The notes below the pieces were generated by a model. The model was not told the origin of the DNA. It saw only the letters and a program-made list of their open reading frames with translations, and searched no databases. The position numbers were made by a program, and so were the translations under genes. 8,071 nucleotides of DNA from Chloroflexota bacterium (GTDB taxonomy: Bacteria; Chloroflexota; Limnocylindria; Limnocylindrales; CSP1-4): NCBI GenBank assembly GCA_005880805.1, contig VBFZ01000144.1, forward strand, positions 482 to 8,552. Direction: 5' to 3'. Positions 6,915-8,071 of the stretch are shown here, in pieces; positions within the stretch are counted from its first letter, which is position 1, and every line of letters begins with the position of its first letter.

Positions 6915-6944
6915 CGGAGCCGCGCCTGGTGGAGGCGCGATCCG
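6915..6944 (+). promoter_or_regulatory. Stem-loop in the tuf leader
   Basis: A perfect 7-bp stem, CGCGCCT (6921-6927) with AGGCGCG (6933-6939), closes a GGTGG loop. Below it, CGGA (6915-6918) pairs with TCCG (6941-6944) across a small 2/1 internal loop. It sits between the last tRNA and the tuf ribosome binding site, 11 bases before AGGAG. With no T-run it is unlikely to terminate. It could protect the tuf message after the tRNAs are cut away, or tune translation; that role is inference. Confidence 0.45.
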
Positions 6945-6955
6945 TGTGAAGGAAG

Positions 6956-6960
6956 AGGAG
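6956..6960 (+). promoter_or_regulatory. Ribosome binding site of tuf
   Basis: AGGAG lies within a purine-rich run (6949-6960), twelve bases before the GTG start. The spacing is a little long, but this is the only good site and it supports GTG 6973 as the start. The first codons read the family N-terminus (V/M)AKKKFERTKPH. Confidence 0.65.
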
Positions 6961-6972
6961 CAGTAGGCGTCC

Positions 6973-8071
6973 GTGGCCAAGAAGAAGTTCGAGCGCACCA
7001 AGCCGCACGTGAACATCGGCACGATCGGCCACATCGACCACGGCAAGACGAGTCTCACCGCGGCGATCACCAAGTACCTGGCCATGAAGGGTGGCTCGGA
7101 GTACCGCGCCTTCGAGTCGATCGACAACGCGCCCGAGGAGCGCGAGCGGGGCATCACGATCGCGATCGCCCACGTGGAGTACGAGACCGATAAGCGCCAC
7201 TACGCCCACGTCGACTGCCCGGGCCACGCCGACTACATCAAGAACATGATCACCGGCGCCGCCCAGATGGACGGCGCGATCCTCGTCGTCGCGGCGACCG
7301 ACGGCCCGATGCCCCAGACCAAGGAGCACATCCTGCTGGCCCGCCAGGTGGAGGTGCCCTACATCGTGGTGTTCCTCAACAAGGTCGACGCGGTCGACGA
7401 CCCCGAGCTGCTCGACCTCGTCGAGCTCGAGGTCCGCGAGCTGCTCTCCAAGTACCAGTTCCCGGGCGACGACATCCCCTTCGTGCGCGGCTCGGCGTTG
7501 AAGGCGCTCGAAGCGCCCGACGATCCGTCCAACGCGGCCTACGCCCCGATCCAGGAGCTGATGGACGCGGTCGACTCCTACATCCCGACCCCCGAGCGGG
7601 CGATCGACAAGCCGTTCCTCATGCCGGTCGAGGACGTGTTCGGCATCAAGGGCCGGGGCACGGTCGCCACCGGGCGCATCGAGCGCGGCGTGGTGAAGGT
7701 CGGCGACGAGGTCGAGCTGACCGGCGTCAAGCCCAACCGCAAGGTCGTGGTGACCGGCGTCGAGATGTTCAAGAAGCTGCTCGACGAGGGCCGCGCGGGC
7801 GACAACGTGGGCTGCCTGCTGCGCGGCATCGAGCGCGACGAGATCGAGCGCGGCCAGGTGCTCGCCAAGGCGGGCTCCATCAAGCCGCACACGAAGTTCA
7901 GTGCGCAGGTGTACGTGCTGACCAAGGAGGAGGGCGGCCGCCATACCCCCTTCTACAACGGCTACCGGCCGCAGTTCTACCTGCGCACGACCGACGTCAC
8001 CGGCGCCATCGGCCTGCCCGCCGGCGCCGAGATGATCATGCCCGGCGACAACGTCGAGATGACCGTCGAGC
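6973..8071 (+). CDS. tuf: Elongation factor Tu, 3' end missing
   Basis: EF-Tu is the GTPase that carries aminoacyl-tRNA to the ribosomal A site. The window shows 366 codons of an expected ~400, still open at the right edge. The GTP-binding motifs are complete: GHIDHGKT (19-26), switch I RGITI with T62, DCPGH (81-85, with the catalytic histidine H85), NKVD (136-139) and SAL (174-176). Domain 2 begins near 213 (KPFLMPVEDVFGIKGRGT). Domain 3 begins near 308 (TKFSAQVYVLTKEEGGRHTPF) and lacks only about its last 30 residues. The start is GTG. Codons end almost only in C or G, more strictly than in ispDF or rlmB, as expected for a very highly expressed gene. It follows the tRNAs with no visible promoter of its own, so it is probably transcribed with them, as tufB is in E. 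coli. Confidence 0.98.
   Translation, partial: MAKKKFERTKPHVNIGTIGHIDHGKTSLTAAITKYLAMKGGSEYRAFESIDNAPEERERGITIAIAHVEYETDKRHYAHVDCPGHADYIKNMITGAAQMDGAILVVAATDGPMPQTKEHILLARQVEVPYIVVFLNKVDAVDDPELLDLVELEVRELLSKYQFPGDDIPFVRGSALKALEAPDDPSNAAYAPIQELMDAVDSYIPTPERAIDKPFLMPVEDVFGIKGRGTVATGRIERGVVKVGDEVELTGVKPNRKVVVTGVEMFKKLLDEGRAGDNVGCLLRGIERDEIERGQVLAKAGSIKPHTKFSAQVYVLTKEEGGRHTPFYNGYRPQFYLRTTDVTGAIGLPAGAEMIMPGDNVEMTVE

Noticed and set aside
6904..6966. A 20-codon ATG open frame in the tuf leader that could be a leader peptide.
   Set aside because: It has no good ribosome binding site and runs through the stem-loop and the tuf Shine-Dalgarno run; nothing in its sequence suggests attenuation.
7027..7050. 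EF-Tu P-loop reads GHIDHGKT rather than the E. coli GHVDHGKT.
   Set aside because: Val to Ile here is a mild change seen in other bacterial EF-Tu proteins; not evidence of altered function.
6361..7944. A 527-codon open frame on the minus strand across the tRNAs and tuf.
   Set aside because: It is the antisense of three tRNAs and of a clear tuf gene; long antisense frames are common in high-GC genes.

Overview
The window is a high-GC bacterial housekeeping segment with every gene on the + strand. It holds five protein genes in a tight row, then a tRNA cluster, then an elongation factor gene that runs off the right edge. I see no mobile element, CRISPR array, toxin-antitoxin pair or defence system. 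The gene set and order (radA, membrane PIN/TRAM protein, ispD, ispF, cysS, rlmB) recall the conserved Firmicutes/Actinobacteria cluster around radA-yacL-ispDF-cysS-rlmB. The protein flavour (a fused IspDF, an RG-rich RlmB extension, the EF-Tu sequence) suggests a high-GC Chloroflexota lineage or a relative. That placement is inference; no 16S is present.

Layout: (a) 2-1210, radA, missing its 5' end. (b) 1211-1302, a short gap that folds on paper into two nested GC-rich stems. (c) 1303-2367, a four-helix membrane protein carrying a PIN nuclease domain and a TRAM domain. (d) 2364-3596, a single ispDF fusion gene. (e) 3593-5005, cysS. (f) 4998-6473, an rlmB-family 2'-O-methyltransferase gene whose first ~195 codons are a disordered Arg/Gly/Pro-rich extension containing a perfect 24-bp tandem repeat. 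(g) 6480-6509, a good sigma-70-type promoter. (h) tRNA-Thr(TGT), tRNA-Tyr(GTA) and tRNA-Thr(GGT), all with encoded CCA. (i) 6973 to the end, tuf, starting with GTG and lacking its last part.

Genes c to f overlap by 4, 4 and 8 bases, so they almost certainly form one translationally coupled transcript, perhaps with radA. Functionally they join DNA recombination/repair, RNA turnover, isoprenoid precursor synthesis, cysteine charging and 23S rRNA methylation. The second unit (promoter, three tRNAs, tuf) mirrors the classical thrU-tyrU-glyT-thrT-tufB operon of E. coli without its glycine tRNA, and joins supply of tRNAs with the factor that delivers them to the ribosome.

The points most worth a second look are the RG-repeat extension of RlmB, the unusual C-terminal motif in the IspF half of the fusion, the nested stems behind radA, and the stem-loop in the tuf leader. 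None of these amounts to a clearly new biological system.
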